Shown here piece by piece: positions 1 through 6,478 of a DNA stretch of 35,458 nt. Every line of letters begins with the position of its first letter. Position 1 is the stretch's first letter. The stretch is taken from contig NZ_CAMVDO010000027.1 in the NCBI RefSeq assembly GCF_947166265.1, forward strand, positions 1 to 35,458. The letters are read 5' to 3'. The notes beneath the pieces were generated by a model. It worked only from the letters and a program-made list of their open reading frames with translations. It ran no database searches and had not been told where the DNA came from. A program made the position numbers and the translations under genes. This stretch comes from an uncultured Fibrobacter sp. GTDB lineage: Bacteria; Fibrobacterota; Fibrobacteria; Fibrobacterales; Fibrobacteraceae.

Positions 1-88
1 TCCTTAATTTTGTATTCCATGTTTATATATCCTTTTTTATGGCACGATTTTTGCGACGATTCATAAGGTCGCATGCCTCGTACAGATT

Positions 89-124
89 CTTTTTATGCAT
101 AAATATAGTTATATGCATAAAAAG
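89..124. repeat. Perfect 13-bp inverted repeat
   Basis: Arms CTTTTTATGCATA (89-101) and TATGCATAAAAAG (112-124) are exact reverse complements separated by 10 nt of A/T. Each arm contains the palindrome ATGCAT. It lies beyond the terminator of the neighbouring minus-strand gene, so it could belong to the promoter of a gene to the left of the window. Protein binding site or cruciform is inference. Positions 1-88 show nothing else I can name. Confidence 0.6.
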
Positions 125-149
125 CGTCAACTCCATGGCCCCATAAAAT

Positions 150-182
150 GCCGTAAAAAGAAAAATCCCCACGCGGGGGATT
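150..182 (-). terminator. Rho-independent terminator of the 255-1268 gene
   Basis: On the minus strand the stem AATCCCC/GGGGATT (164-170 with 176-182, loop of 5) is followed by T5CT5. It lies about 70 nt past the stop codon of the minus-strand gene that ends at 255. Confidence 0.75.
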
Positions 183-254
183 GTTTTGGGCGGTCGAAGG
201 AGGGCACTTTTTTATCAAGCGGCTCATTTCGACGCTAAAATGGATTAACTGGGG

Positions 255-1268
255 CTATTCTTCTACCGTGGATTCCTGCGGAATGCCCTGGGCGAGGTAG
301 TCCAGGTAAAGCTGCTGGGCCTTGGGGTCGTACATCACCACGTCGTAGAGTTCGCCAAGCTTTCCGGTGCGCGATTCCACCATGAGGCCTGCGAGCGAAC
401 CCTTTTCGGTGGGCAGGTAGGCGACGCGACCTTCGGGCGAGGTTTTGAGTTCGAGGTAGCCTTCTGCCACGTACCAGTCGCGAATTACTTTGTAGTAGAT
501 TCGTTCCATGTCGGGGCCAACCAGCGTGTTCAGGCGCCTTGCGATTTCGCTCACGGGGATGGGAGTTTCTTCGTTCGGGTAGCCCTTAAGCTCTTCGGCG
601 GTTACCTGGAATTTCTTTTTCGCCTTGCGGGCGGGCTTTTCGGTCCATTCGTCCTGATTGGCCTTGCGGTTTGCGAAACGTTCGTTTGCTATAGCGACGC
701 ATTTCTGGATGTTGTCCAGAATGTACTGCTGGGCCTGCTGCCAGCATTGCGTATAAATGTTGTGATGTCCGCGCAGGTCCGATTCGCCCTTCTCGAATCC
801 GTAGGTTTCACCGGTGGGCGTCGGCAGGTTCGCTTCCTTGCCGTCTTCGGCGACCTGTCTCGAGAGGATTCCCTCCTGCACCAAGAAATTTGCTACGTCG
901 GCGTAGAGCAGGTGGTTCATGTTGTTGGGGAGGAGTTCGTTGATGTTGCGTACCACGCGCGAAATCGAAACCGGATAGTCGAAGAAGCGGTAGCGCTTGA
1001 GAGCCTCGGCGTCGATCGAAAGTTCCTGCATCTGGGGCTTTGCGTTACGTTTCGTGTTGCGCGGAGTCTCCGATGGAACGGGTGCCACCTGGTCGTGGTT
1101 GAGCTGCTGTTGCAACAGGGAGGCCACGTAGGCGAGACATCTGCTGATGCGTTCCTGCTTGCAGGAATCCCCTTCGGGCAGAATTTCGTCTGTCAGCGGG
1201 TTCACGCCGCAGGACAGCTTGCGCAGGTACATTTCGGCACGTTCGATAATTGCGTTTTCAGAGGCCAT
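255..1268 (-). CDS. Hypothetical protein with a duplicated winged-helix-like domain
   Basis: I do not recognise the family. The 337-residue protein has no signal peptide or membrane segment, so it is probably cytoplasmic. It contains two similar blocks, residues about 94-158 and 228-296. Each has a Pro-Val-Ser start (PVSISRVVRNIN, PVSEIARRLNTL), a helix leading to a Gly (VQEGIL, VAEGYL), a short hairpin and a LPTxxG end (LPTPTG, LPTEKG). That pattern is typical of winged-helix DNA-binding domains, so a regulator or DNA-associated protein is possible, but this is inference. A basic linker (KPARKAKKK) precedes the second block. The start at 1268 is supported by GGAG 6 nt upstream and a TATCTTTG box at 1297-1304. 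It is a single-gene unit ending in a hairpin terminator. Confidence 0.8.
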   Translation of the reverse strand: MASENAIIERAEMYLRKLSCGVNPLTDEILPEGDSCKQERISRCLAYVASLLQQQLNHDQVAPVPSETPRNTKRNAKPQMQELSIDAEALKRYRFFDYPVSISRVVRNINELLPNNMNHLLYADVANFLVQEGILSRQVAEDGKEANLPTPTGETYGFEKGESDLRGHHNIYTQCWQQAQQYILDNIQKCVAIANERFANRKANQDEWTEKPARKAKKKFQVTAEELKGYPNEETPIPVSEIARRLNTLVGPDMERIYYKVIRDWYVAEGYLELKTSPEGRVAYLPTEKGSLAGLMVESRTGKLGELYDVVMYDPKAQQLYLDYLAQGIPQESTVEE

Positions 1269-1296
1269 AAAAACTCCATCTTAGCAAATAGCTGCG

Positions 1297-1304
1297 CAAA
1301 GATA
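1297..1304 (-). promoter_or_regulatory. TAnnTTTG-type -7 box, 255-1268 gene
   Basis: TATCTTTG on the minus strand matches the Bacteroidetes -7 consensus exactly. It ends 28 nt before the start codon, leaving room for a short leader with a GGAG ribosome binding site. Confidence 0.5.
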
Positions 1305-1345
1305 GCTTATTTTGGGCGGGGAATGGCGTTGCCGATTTCTATAAA

Positions 1346-1512
1346 TAAAAAAAAGGCATTCCGCACGGTGGAACACTCGAAGCTACTCATTCAAAAATGA
1401 TAGCAGTGCCTCGGGGCTTTGTTTTTCGCGTCGGAGCGCGCCTAAACTGAACACCAAGAGCGACGAGCTTTAATAATACTGTTAGATCGGGCGTTAATCC
1501 GTGGGATGCCTG
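1346..1512 (-). ncRNA. Candidate structured small RNA, about 165 nt
   Basis: This 410-bp gap (1269-1678) holds no convincing ORF. On the minus strand an 11-bp closing stem with two bulges joins AGGCATCCCAC (1511-1501) to GTGCGGAATGCCT (1366-1354), followed directly by T8. Inside is a second hairpin, GCTATCATT/AATGAGTAGC (about 1409-1387), extended by CACT/AGTG, and a small CGCG hairpin near 1430-1440. Upstream, TTG-N20-TATATTAG (about 1549-1518) fits a Fibrobacter/Bacteroidetes-type promoter and would start transcription at the closing stem. The size and terminal closing stem are reminiscent of 6S RNA, but I could not match it to 6S, SRP RNA, tmRNA or RNase P RNA. Confidence 0.45.
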
Positions 1513-1678
1513 TATCCCTAATATACCCAACTTGAAGGACAAAAACAAGAGCAAAATCGAAAAATTTTTTTTGAGCTCCGGCAAAGCCCCGTAAAGTAAA
1601 CATTTGTTTTCGGTAATTGGCGAATTTGAGGCGTAATGGGCATTTGTAGACAAATGGGCCCTATTCCACCTTGGAGTA

Positions 1679-3580
1679 TTATTTTTCGCTGGCGTCGCCT
1701 TCGGCGGGGGAGCCGTCGTCCTTTTTTTCGTAGTCGGGCGTGATGAAATTGGCACAATACTCGGCGACTTTTTCGCGGAGGTTGTTGCCGCGGACCTTGC
1801 CGAGCAACAGTTCGATGTCTTCGAGGGGGGCCGCCATGAAAGATTCTGCGCTGCGGTATTTCGAGAGAATTTTCACGCGCGTCTCGTGGCCGACACCAGG
1901 CATCTTGAGCCATTCGACTTCGAGGTCCTTCTTGCGCTTGCTGCGTTGGTAGGTGATGGCGAAACGGTGCGCCTCGTCGCGGGCGTTCTGCAAAAGCTTT
2001 AGCGCGGGGCTTGTGCGGTGCAGCACGATGCTTTTGCGGTCGTCGGGGAATACGATTTCTTCGAGGCGTTTCGCAAGTCCGATGAGCGGTAAATCTTGGT
2101 CGTGGCCTAGTTCCTTGAGAATCTGCATCGTGGCGTCCACCTGGCCCTTGCCGCCGTCGCATACCCACAGGTCGGGCATGGGCACGCCCTCGTTTTCGAG
2201 GCGTTTAATGCGGCGGGTCATCACCTCGCGCATGCTCGCGAAGTCGTCAACGCCTTCGACGGTCTTGATGATGAACTTGCGGTAGTTGCTCTTGTCGGGG
2301 CGCCCGTTCTTGAAGGCGACGAGGCTTGCCACGGTGTTGGTTCCGCTGAGGTGCGAAATGTCCACGCACTCGATGCGGAAAGGCGTCTTTTTCAGTCCGA
2401 GAACTTTTTGCAGCTCGAAAACGCTCTGGTCGATTTCGCTGTACTTCTGCACTTCGGCGCGCATTTCCACGAGGATCATGTCGGCGTTTGCGCCGGCGAG
2501 CCTCAGGAATCCGAGTTTTTCGCCGCGCTGGGGAACCGTGAACTGTACCTTTCGCCCCGCCTGCTTGCTGAGCGCCGCTTCGAGTTCTTCCTTGTCGTCG
2601 GGGAGTATGATGTCGGTCGCGATTTCGGCAGGGATCAGGGGCGCCTCCATGTACCACGGGAGCACCATCTGCCTAAAGATTTCCGTCTCGTCGTCTTCGA
2701 GCTTGCATTCGAGCCGGTAGTGCCTGCGCCCCATGAGTACGCCCTTGCGGTACTCGAGAATCACCGCCGCGGCCATGTCGCCGTTGCGCCGGAGCGTCAC
2801 CACGTCCAGCGAGAGGTTCGGGTCGCTGGTGTCGGTTTTCTGGTGCGTGCCCGTCGCCTGCAGCGCCTGGATGGCGTCGCGTTTTTTCATCGCGGTTTCA
2901 AAGTCCAGGTTCGCGCTCGCCTCTTCCATTTCGCGCTGCCATTGGTCTATCAGGTCGTCACGCTTGCCTTCGAGCATGAGCCTTGCGTTGGCGACATCCT
3001 TGGCGTAGTCTTCCTGGCTAATGAGCCCTGCGCAGGGGGCGCTGCAGCGGCCGATATGGTAATTGAGGCAGGGGCGTACGGGGCGTTTGGCGGGCAGTTC
3101 CATGGAGCATTCCCGCAACTTGAAAAGCCTTGCCCCGAGATCTATTAGTTTGTCTATAACACGGGAGCCCATGTAGGGGCCGTAGTACTGGCGACCGTCT
3201 TTCTTGACCGAACGCGAAAGGGTGAGTCTCGGGAAGGGTTCCTTGACTGAAAATGCCAAGTACGGAAAGTGCTTGTCGTCTTTCAGGAGTACGTTGTACT
3301 TGGGCGTGTGCTTGCGGATCAGGTTTGCCTCGAGGATCAGCGCTTCCTGTTCGCTTTCGGTGATAATCCACTCGATATCGCGGATAAAGGGGAGCATGAG
3401 CGTTGCCGCGCGGTGCCCGTTGTGTTCGCTGCCGTCGAAGTAGCTGCGCACGCGGTTCTTGAGCACTTTCGCCTTGCCGATGTAAATGATTTTCCCCTGG
3501 GCGTTCTTCATGATATAGACGCCGGGGCGGTCGGGCAATTCCGAGAGCCTTCGCTGTATATGTTCATTTACAGAAATCAT
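1679..3580 (-). CDS. uvrC: Excinuclease ABC subunit C
   Basis: UvrC makes the dual incisions around bulky DNA lesions after UvrAB loading, in the cytoplasm. The 633-residue protein has the expected order. First is a GIY-YIG nuclease (RPGVYIM at about 18-24, IIYIGKAK at about 31-38). Then come a four-Cys cluster (CSMEL...CLNYHIGRCSAPC), a UVR motif (LDFETAMKKRDAI), an RNase H-like endonuclease (CVDISHLSG, CDGGKGQ) and a C-terminal helix-hairpin-helix (MPGVGHETRVKIL). The reading frame extends upstream to 3742, but the protein begins like other UvrCs at the ATG at 3580, so I chose that start. No strong ribosome binding site precedes it. A short acidic tail (KKDDGSPAEGDASEK) follows the HhH. It is divergent from the coiled-coil gene at 3651. 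Confidence 0.96.
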   Translation of the reverse strand: MISVNEHIQRRLSELPDRPGVYIMKNAQGKIIYIGKAKVLKNRVRSYFDGSEHNGHRAATLMLPFIRDIEWIITESEQEALILEANLIRKHTPKYNVLLKDDKHFPYLAFSVKEPFPRLTLSRSVKKDGRQYYGPYMGSRVIDKLIDLGARLFKLRECSMELPAKRPVRPCLNYHIGRCSAPCAGLISQEDYAKDVANARLMLEGKRDDLIDQWQREMEEASANLDFETAMKKRDAIQALQATGTHQKTDTSDPNLSLDVVTLRRNGDMAAAVILEYRKGVLMGRRHYRLECKLEDDETEIFRQMVLPWYMEAPLIPAEIATDIILPDDKEELEAALSKQAGRKVQFTVPQRGEKLGFLRLAGANADMILVEMRAEVQKYSEIDQSVFELQKVLGLKKTPFRIECVDISHLSGTNTVASLVAFKNGRPDKSNYRKFIIKTVEGVDDFASMREVMTRRIKRLENEGVPMPDLWVCDGGKGQVDATMQILKELGHDQDLPLIGLAKRLEEIVFPDDRKSIVLHRTSPALKLLQNARDEAHRFAITYQRSKRKKDLEVEWLKMPGVGHETRVKILSKYRSAESFMAAPLEDIELLLGKVRGNNLREKVAEYCANFITPDYEKKDDGSPAEGDASEK

Positions 3581-3650
3581 TTGGCATTTATGCAAAAATT
3601 TAGTTATCTTAATATTGTAAAAGTTCTGAAAATCTTTATACGGAGCAAAG

Positions 3651-4550
3651 ATGAATTTAGAAAAAATGAGTATGCTTTCCCAGAAAATCGAGGGTGTCCT
3701 GGGAACGGTTCGAACCCTTAAAGAAGAAAATGCAAAAATCAAGCGGGAACTGGCTGCCGCGCACGCAACGCTTCAGGACAAGTCGCTTCTCCTGGAGACG
3801 GCCAATTCGAATCTTGCCGAATGCAAGGCCGCTCTTGACGCGAGTGTGAACCAGGCGAACGCCCAGAGCGATATGCTTGGAAAGCGCGAAGCGGAAGTTG
3901 CCTCGCTCAACGACCGTGTAACGGTTCTCGGTCAGCAGCTGGTGGAAAAGGACGGCTGCATCGAAAGCCTCGAAGCCAAGGTTCGCGAACTGACTTCCAA
4001 TGCGGAACTGCTTGGCGGACAGATTAACGAAAAGTCCGAACTCTTGAATGCCGTGAATGCGCAGGTCATCGAAAAGGATGCGACCATCGCCTCGCTCATG
4101 ACGCAGCTCAACGAAAAGAACAACATCATCGAGGGCCTGAACGAACAGCTGGAAGCCCAGAACGAAGAAATCGCCGAGGCTCAGGAAAAGTTCACGCAGC
4201 TGGTGGAAACCATCGAAAATGAACTCGGCACGGATATCCAGCTCGACCAGGGCGATGATGCCCCGGCAGCAGAAGATACGACCGAGGCCTCTCTCGAAAA
4301 TGAAGCCGAAGAAGCGGTGTCCGAAGATGCCGTCGCCGAAGAGGTAGCATCCGAAGAACCTTCCGCAGAAGAACCGGTCGCCGAAGAGTCCGTGGAAGAA
4401 GCTCCGGTTTCCGAGCCGCAGGTAGACGAATCTGTGTCGCAGGAAACCGAAGAGGACATTCCGACGATTGAAGTCCACAGTGCAGACGAAAATGACAACG
4501 ACTTGTTCGCGAGCAAGCAGGAGGGCTCGCAGACAAATTTTTTCGGATAA
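3651..4550 (+). CDS. Coiled-coil protein upstream of zapA (ZapB-like candidate)
   Basis: The 299-residue protein has a long heptad-rich coiled coil from about residue 5 to 185, with many Glu/Lys/Gln/Leu positions and no membrane segment. It is followed by a highly acidic low-complexity tail (about 195-285, repeated EE-A/S-V units) and a short C-terminal motif DLFASKQEGSQTNFFG that could be a docking peptide. The start has GGAG 8 nt upstream. It is followed after 43 nt by a ZapA-like gene, so the pair probably forms one operon. By context it may be a Z-ring accessory protein resembling ZapB in shape, though ZapB itself is only about 80 residues. The cell-division role is inference from the neighbour. 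Confidence 0.8.
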   Translation: MNLEKMSMLSQKIEGVLGTVRTLKEENAKIKRELAAAHATLQDKSLLLETANSNLAECKAALDASVNQANAQSDMLGKREAEVASLNDRVTVLGQQLVEKDGCIESLEAKVRELTSNAELLGGQINEKSELLNAVNAQVIEKDATIASLMTQLNEKNNIIEGLNEQLEAQNEEIAEAQEKFTQLVETIENELGTDIQLDQGDDAPAAEDTTEASLENEAEEAVSEDAVAEEVASEEPSAEEPVAEESVEEAPVSEPQVDESVSQETEEDIPTIEVHSADENDNDLFASKQEGSQTNFFG

Positions 4551-4552
4551 GG

Positions 4553-4594
4553 ATGCTGATGGATGACGATCCATTTGGCGTAGGGATAAAATAA
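4553..4594 (+). CDS. Possible 13-codon mini-ORF coupled to zapA
   Basis: ATG at 4553 opens a 13-codon frame (MLMDDDPFGVGIK) whose TAA overlaps the next ATG as TAATG (4592-4596). It fills almost the whole gap between the two division genes, and a GGATAAGG stretch lies before it. It also contains the hairpin ATGGAT-GACG-ATCCAT. It may couple translation of zapA to the upstream gene, or the overlap may be chance. Confidence 0.25.
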   Translation: MLMDDDPFGVGIK

Positions 4595-4908
4595 TGGCTA
4601 CTATCGAACCTTTAAGATCGGTAAATATCTCCGTTGCACAGGAAATGATCCAGATCCGCACCGACTTGCCCGATGCGGAACTTTCCGAAATCGTAGATAG
4701 CATCAACCAGCGGTTTGAACGCTCTGCGAAATTCCAGATGGACAGCCGAAAGCGCATGGCTCTGCTTGCAGTCGAGCTGATGTCCGAAATCAAGGAAATG
4801 CGCAAGCAGCTCTCCCGAGCAAAGATCTACTACGACCAGATGGAGAAGGAGATTCAGAACATCACGCTCCTGCTGGACGAGGGCATGGACGGTCTTGAAC
4901 GGTTGTAA
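4594..4908 (+). CDS. zapA: ZapA-like cell division protein
   Basis: The 104-residue protein has the ZapA layout. A short N-terminal beta-rich head binds FtsZ (VNISVAQEMIQIRTDLPDAELSEIVDSI, about residues 9-36). A long helix and coiled coil follow (MALLAVELMSEIKEMRKQLSRAKIYYDQMEKEIQNI) that would dimerise and tetramerise. ZapA family proteins bundle FtsZ filaments at mid-cell. The length is typical. It follows a long coiled-coil gene, as expected for a division accessory operon, and a strong terminator follows it. Sequence similarity to ZapA is moderate, so the call rests on fold pattern, size and context. Confidence 0.75.
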   Translation: MATIEPLRSVNISVAQEMIQIRTDLPDAELSEIVDSINQRFERSAKFQMDSRKRMALLAVELMSEIKEMRKQLSRAKIYYDQMEKEIQNITLLLDEGMDGLERL

Positions 4909-4931
4909 GGTATCGATATTCTAAAAAAATG

Positions 4932-4958
4932 AAACCCGGACTTTTGTCCGGGTTTTTT
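4932..4958 (+). terminator. Rho-independent terminator after zapA
   Basis: A perfect 10-bp stem AAACCCGGAC/GTCCGGGTTT (4932-4941 with 4946-4955) with a TTTT loop is followed by a T run. It lies between zapA and the convergent lipoprotein gene. Confidence 0.9.
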
Positions 4959-4982
4959 GCTGTAACTTTGTACGTGACGGAC

Positions 4983-5891
4983 TTAGTCCTGTACGCAGCG
5001 TACGCTGAAGAGCTTCGACTGGTCGTCGTTCTGGAATTTCATTTCGCAGTTCTTATCGCCATAGTCGCAGGACTTCGCTACAAAGATGACTCCGCATTTG
5101 TCTGTTTTGCAGTTTTGGTCATCTGACGATTGGGTGGCTTCGCCGGCTTTTAGCCAGTAGAATCCCATTTGGTCGATGTAGTTGTAGTCATTGGATTTAC
5201 GTCCACCGTATTGCCAGAAGGTGGTGTCGGCCATGGCGGCGTTAAACTGCGCGCGCGTGGGGAGCGACCAGCCCAAGGGACAGGCCTTTTGTGCCGAGAC
5301 GTAGCTGTACATTCTACCGTAAGAGGCGCACTTGGAGTCGTCGTCCTCGTAACAGGGATCACCGGTGTTGTAGGCGATGTTTTTTGCCATCCAGAGCTTG
5401 CCGCCGATGTTGGCTAGAGCGTAGGTCTGGTTGTCTCGCGTATCGGTCATTGTCATACCGTTGACTACGGGAGCTTTCTGCGCTTCTTGCGACATGTTGA
5501 TGTCGATGGTGTAAGACGAAGAAGACTTGGGGGCAGACGAGGAGGATTCGTTCGCGTGTTCCTTTTTGCACTCGTCGCTCCAGCAGAAGGTTCCGCTGCT
5601 GTAGTAGTCGTGGTCGCGGGTGCCGCCGTCTAGGTTGATTTCGACCTGGGTCCTGATGACGGTCGTGTCGCCCGGAGTAGAAGAGGAATTGCTGCTAGAA
5701 GGCTTCTTGTTGTCCTTGGAAGCCGAACTGGTAGGAGCGGTTGAGGTAGAAGATGATTTCGTTTTTGCAGAAGAAGACACCTCGGCCGTTGCATTGTCTG
5801 CGGTGACAATGGACTCGAGGTTATCAGACGTACATCCCGAAAATAAGCACACCACACCCACACATCCCAAAAATGTAGTGATTTTTTTCAT
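4983..5891 (-). CDS. Lipoprotein with Fibrobacter succinogenes major paralogous domain
   Basis: This 302-residue protein has a lipoprotein signal peptide with lipobox FSGC (Cys20), a Ser/Thr/Lys-rich linker (about 38-75), and a second Ser-rich stretch near 115-125. The C-terminal domain starts near residue 145, with the hallmark order DTRDNQTYALANIGGKLW, MAKNIAYNTGD, CPLGWSLPT and FSVRCVQD. This matches the Fib_succ_major family (TIGR02145), expanded in Fibrobacter and of unknown function. Several Cys in the domain could form disulfides. It should sit on the outer membrane, probably exposed outside. A TATATTTG box ends 5 nt before the ATG. It is a single gene, divergent from nuoA. Confidence 0.92.
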   Translation of the reverse strand: MKKITTFLGCVGVVCLFSGCTSDNLESIVTADNATAEVSSSAKTKSSSTSTAPTSSASKDNKKPSSSNSSSTPGDTTVIRTQVEINLDGGTRDHDYYSSGTFCWSDECKKEHANESSSSAPKSSSSYTIDINMSQEAQKAPVVNGMTMTDTRDNQTYALANIGGKLWMAKNIAYNTGDPCYEDDDSKCASYGRMYSYVSAQKACPLGWSLPTRAQFNAAMADTTFWQYGGRKSNDYNYIDQMGFYWLKAGEATQSSDDQNCKTDKCGVIFVAKSCDYGDKNCEMKFQNDDQSKLFSVRCVQD

Positions 5892-5896
5892 GCCTG

Positions 5897-5904
5897 CAAA
5901 TATA
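5897..5904 (-). promoter_or_regulatory. TATATTTG -7 box, 5 nt from start codon (lipoprotein)
   Basis: This is an exact match to TAnnTTTG on the minus strand. The 5-nt gap to the ATG at 5891 implies a leaderless or near-leaderless transcript. No Shine-Dalgarno sequence fits in between. Confidence 0.5.
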
Positions 5905-5944
5905 GTTTACATTTCGGGGCTTAACTAGCAAAAAGATTTTTACT

Positions 5945-6352
5945 ATGTTTGATCTCACTATGACGAACGTTGAAATCTTCGATACTACTTTTGCGATGAC
6001 CATTTTGGTGGTGCTTGCACTCGTTGTTCCTACCGCACTTCTGGTGGCGAACTGGTTTTTGCATCCGGGAAAGATCAAGGGGACTTCGATCAAGGGTACG
6101 TCTTACGAATGTGGTGTTGCCCACGTGTCCGGTACTTCGGGCGAACGCTATCCCGTCAAGTATTACATGGTCGCCATGCTGTTCCTGGTCTTTGACCTCG
6201 AAGTGGCGTTCCTCTATCCCTGGACCGTCCAGTTCCTCAAGGGCGGTTGGGACCTGTTGTTCGTGCTGCTCGGCTTCCTCGTGATTCTCGAAGCAGGCTA
6301 TATCTACCTGGTGAAGAAGGGAATCCTCAACTGGACCCGCATCCAGGATTAG
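5945..6352 (+). CDS. nuoA: NADH-quinone oxidoreductase subunit A
   Basis: NuoA is a small inner-membrane subunit of complex I lining the quinone channel. The 135-residue protein has three membrane segments (about 17-39, 75-95, 101-123). It carries the family signature in the loop and second helix: SYECG near 52-56 and KYYMVAMLFLVFDLEVAFLYPW near 70-91. No other nuo gene lies beside it and a terminator follows, so it is transcribed alone, which is unusual because nuoA normally heads a nuo operon. The start is uncertain. The ATG at 5945 lies inside a TATGTTTG promoter-like box (5944-5951). If that box is the promoter, the ATG at 5960 (MTNVEIF) would be used. Confidence 0.93.
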   Translation: MFDLTMTNVEIFDTTFAMTILVVLALVVPTALLVANWFLHPGKIKGTSIKGTSYECGVAHVSGTSGERYPVKYYMVAMLFLVFDLEVAFLYPWTVQFLKGGWDLLFVLLGFLVILEAGYIYLVKKGILNWTRIQD

Positions 6353-6379
6353 TTCAAGAATATTCTATCTCAACTAGCG

Positions 6380-6408
6380 AACGCGGTCCTACGGGGCCGC
6401 GTTTGTTA
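6380..6408 (+). terminator. Terminator after nuoA with UACG tetraloop
   Basis: A 10-bp stem (6380-6389 with 6394-6403, one G-U pair) is closed by the stable C(UACG)G tetraloop and followed by a T-rich stretch. It isolates nuoA from argA. Confidence 0.8.
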
Positions 6409-6465
6409 TTCGCCCTTCGCCTTGACAATAGGCGGCCCGCCTATTGCCGCGGCTCGGCATTTTTC

Positions 6466-6473
6466 TAACTTAT
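6466..6473 (+). promoter_or_regulatory. TAACTTAT -7 box, 5 nt from argA start
   Basis: This TAnnTTxx box is preceded by TTG at 19 nt spacing (6444-6446). It ends exactly 5 nt before the ATG at 6479. No ribosome binding site fits between them. Confidence 0.45.
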
Positions 6474-6478
6474 TTAAT

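Noticed and set aside
1346-1512. Identification of the RNA as SRP RNA, tmRNA or RNase P RNA
   Set aside because: The SRP GGAAGCAGCC loop, the tmRNA 3' tRNA-like end with CCA, and the RNase P GAGGAAAGTCC block are all missing. 6S RNA is neither confirmed nor excluded.
1387-1755. 122-residue minus-strand frame across the uvrC end and the RNA candidate
   Set aside because: It overlaps the uvrC 3' end in another frame, has low-complexity Pro/Lys/Thr sequence and no ribosome binding site.
3657-4805. 382-residue minus-strand frame opposite the coiled-coil and zapA genes
   Set aside because: It is the complement of a long repetitive coding sequence, has no ribosome binding site and no domain pattern. 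The plus-strand proteins are coherent.
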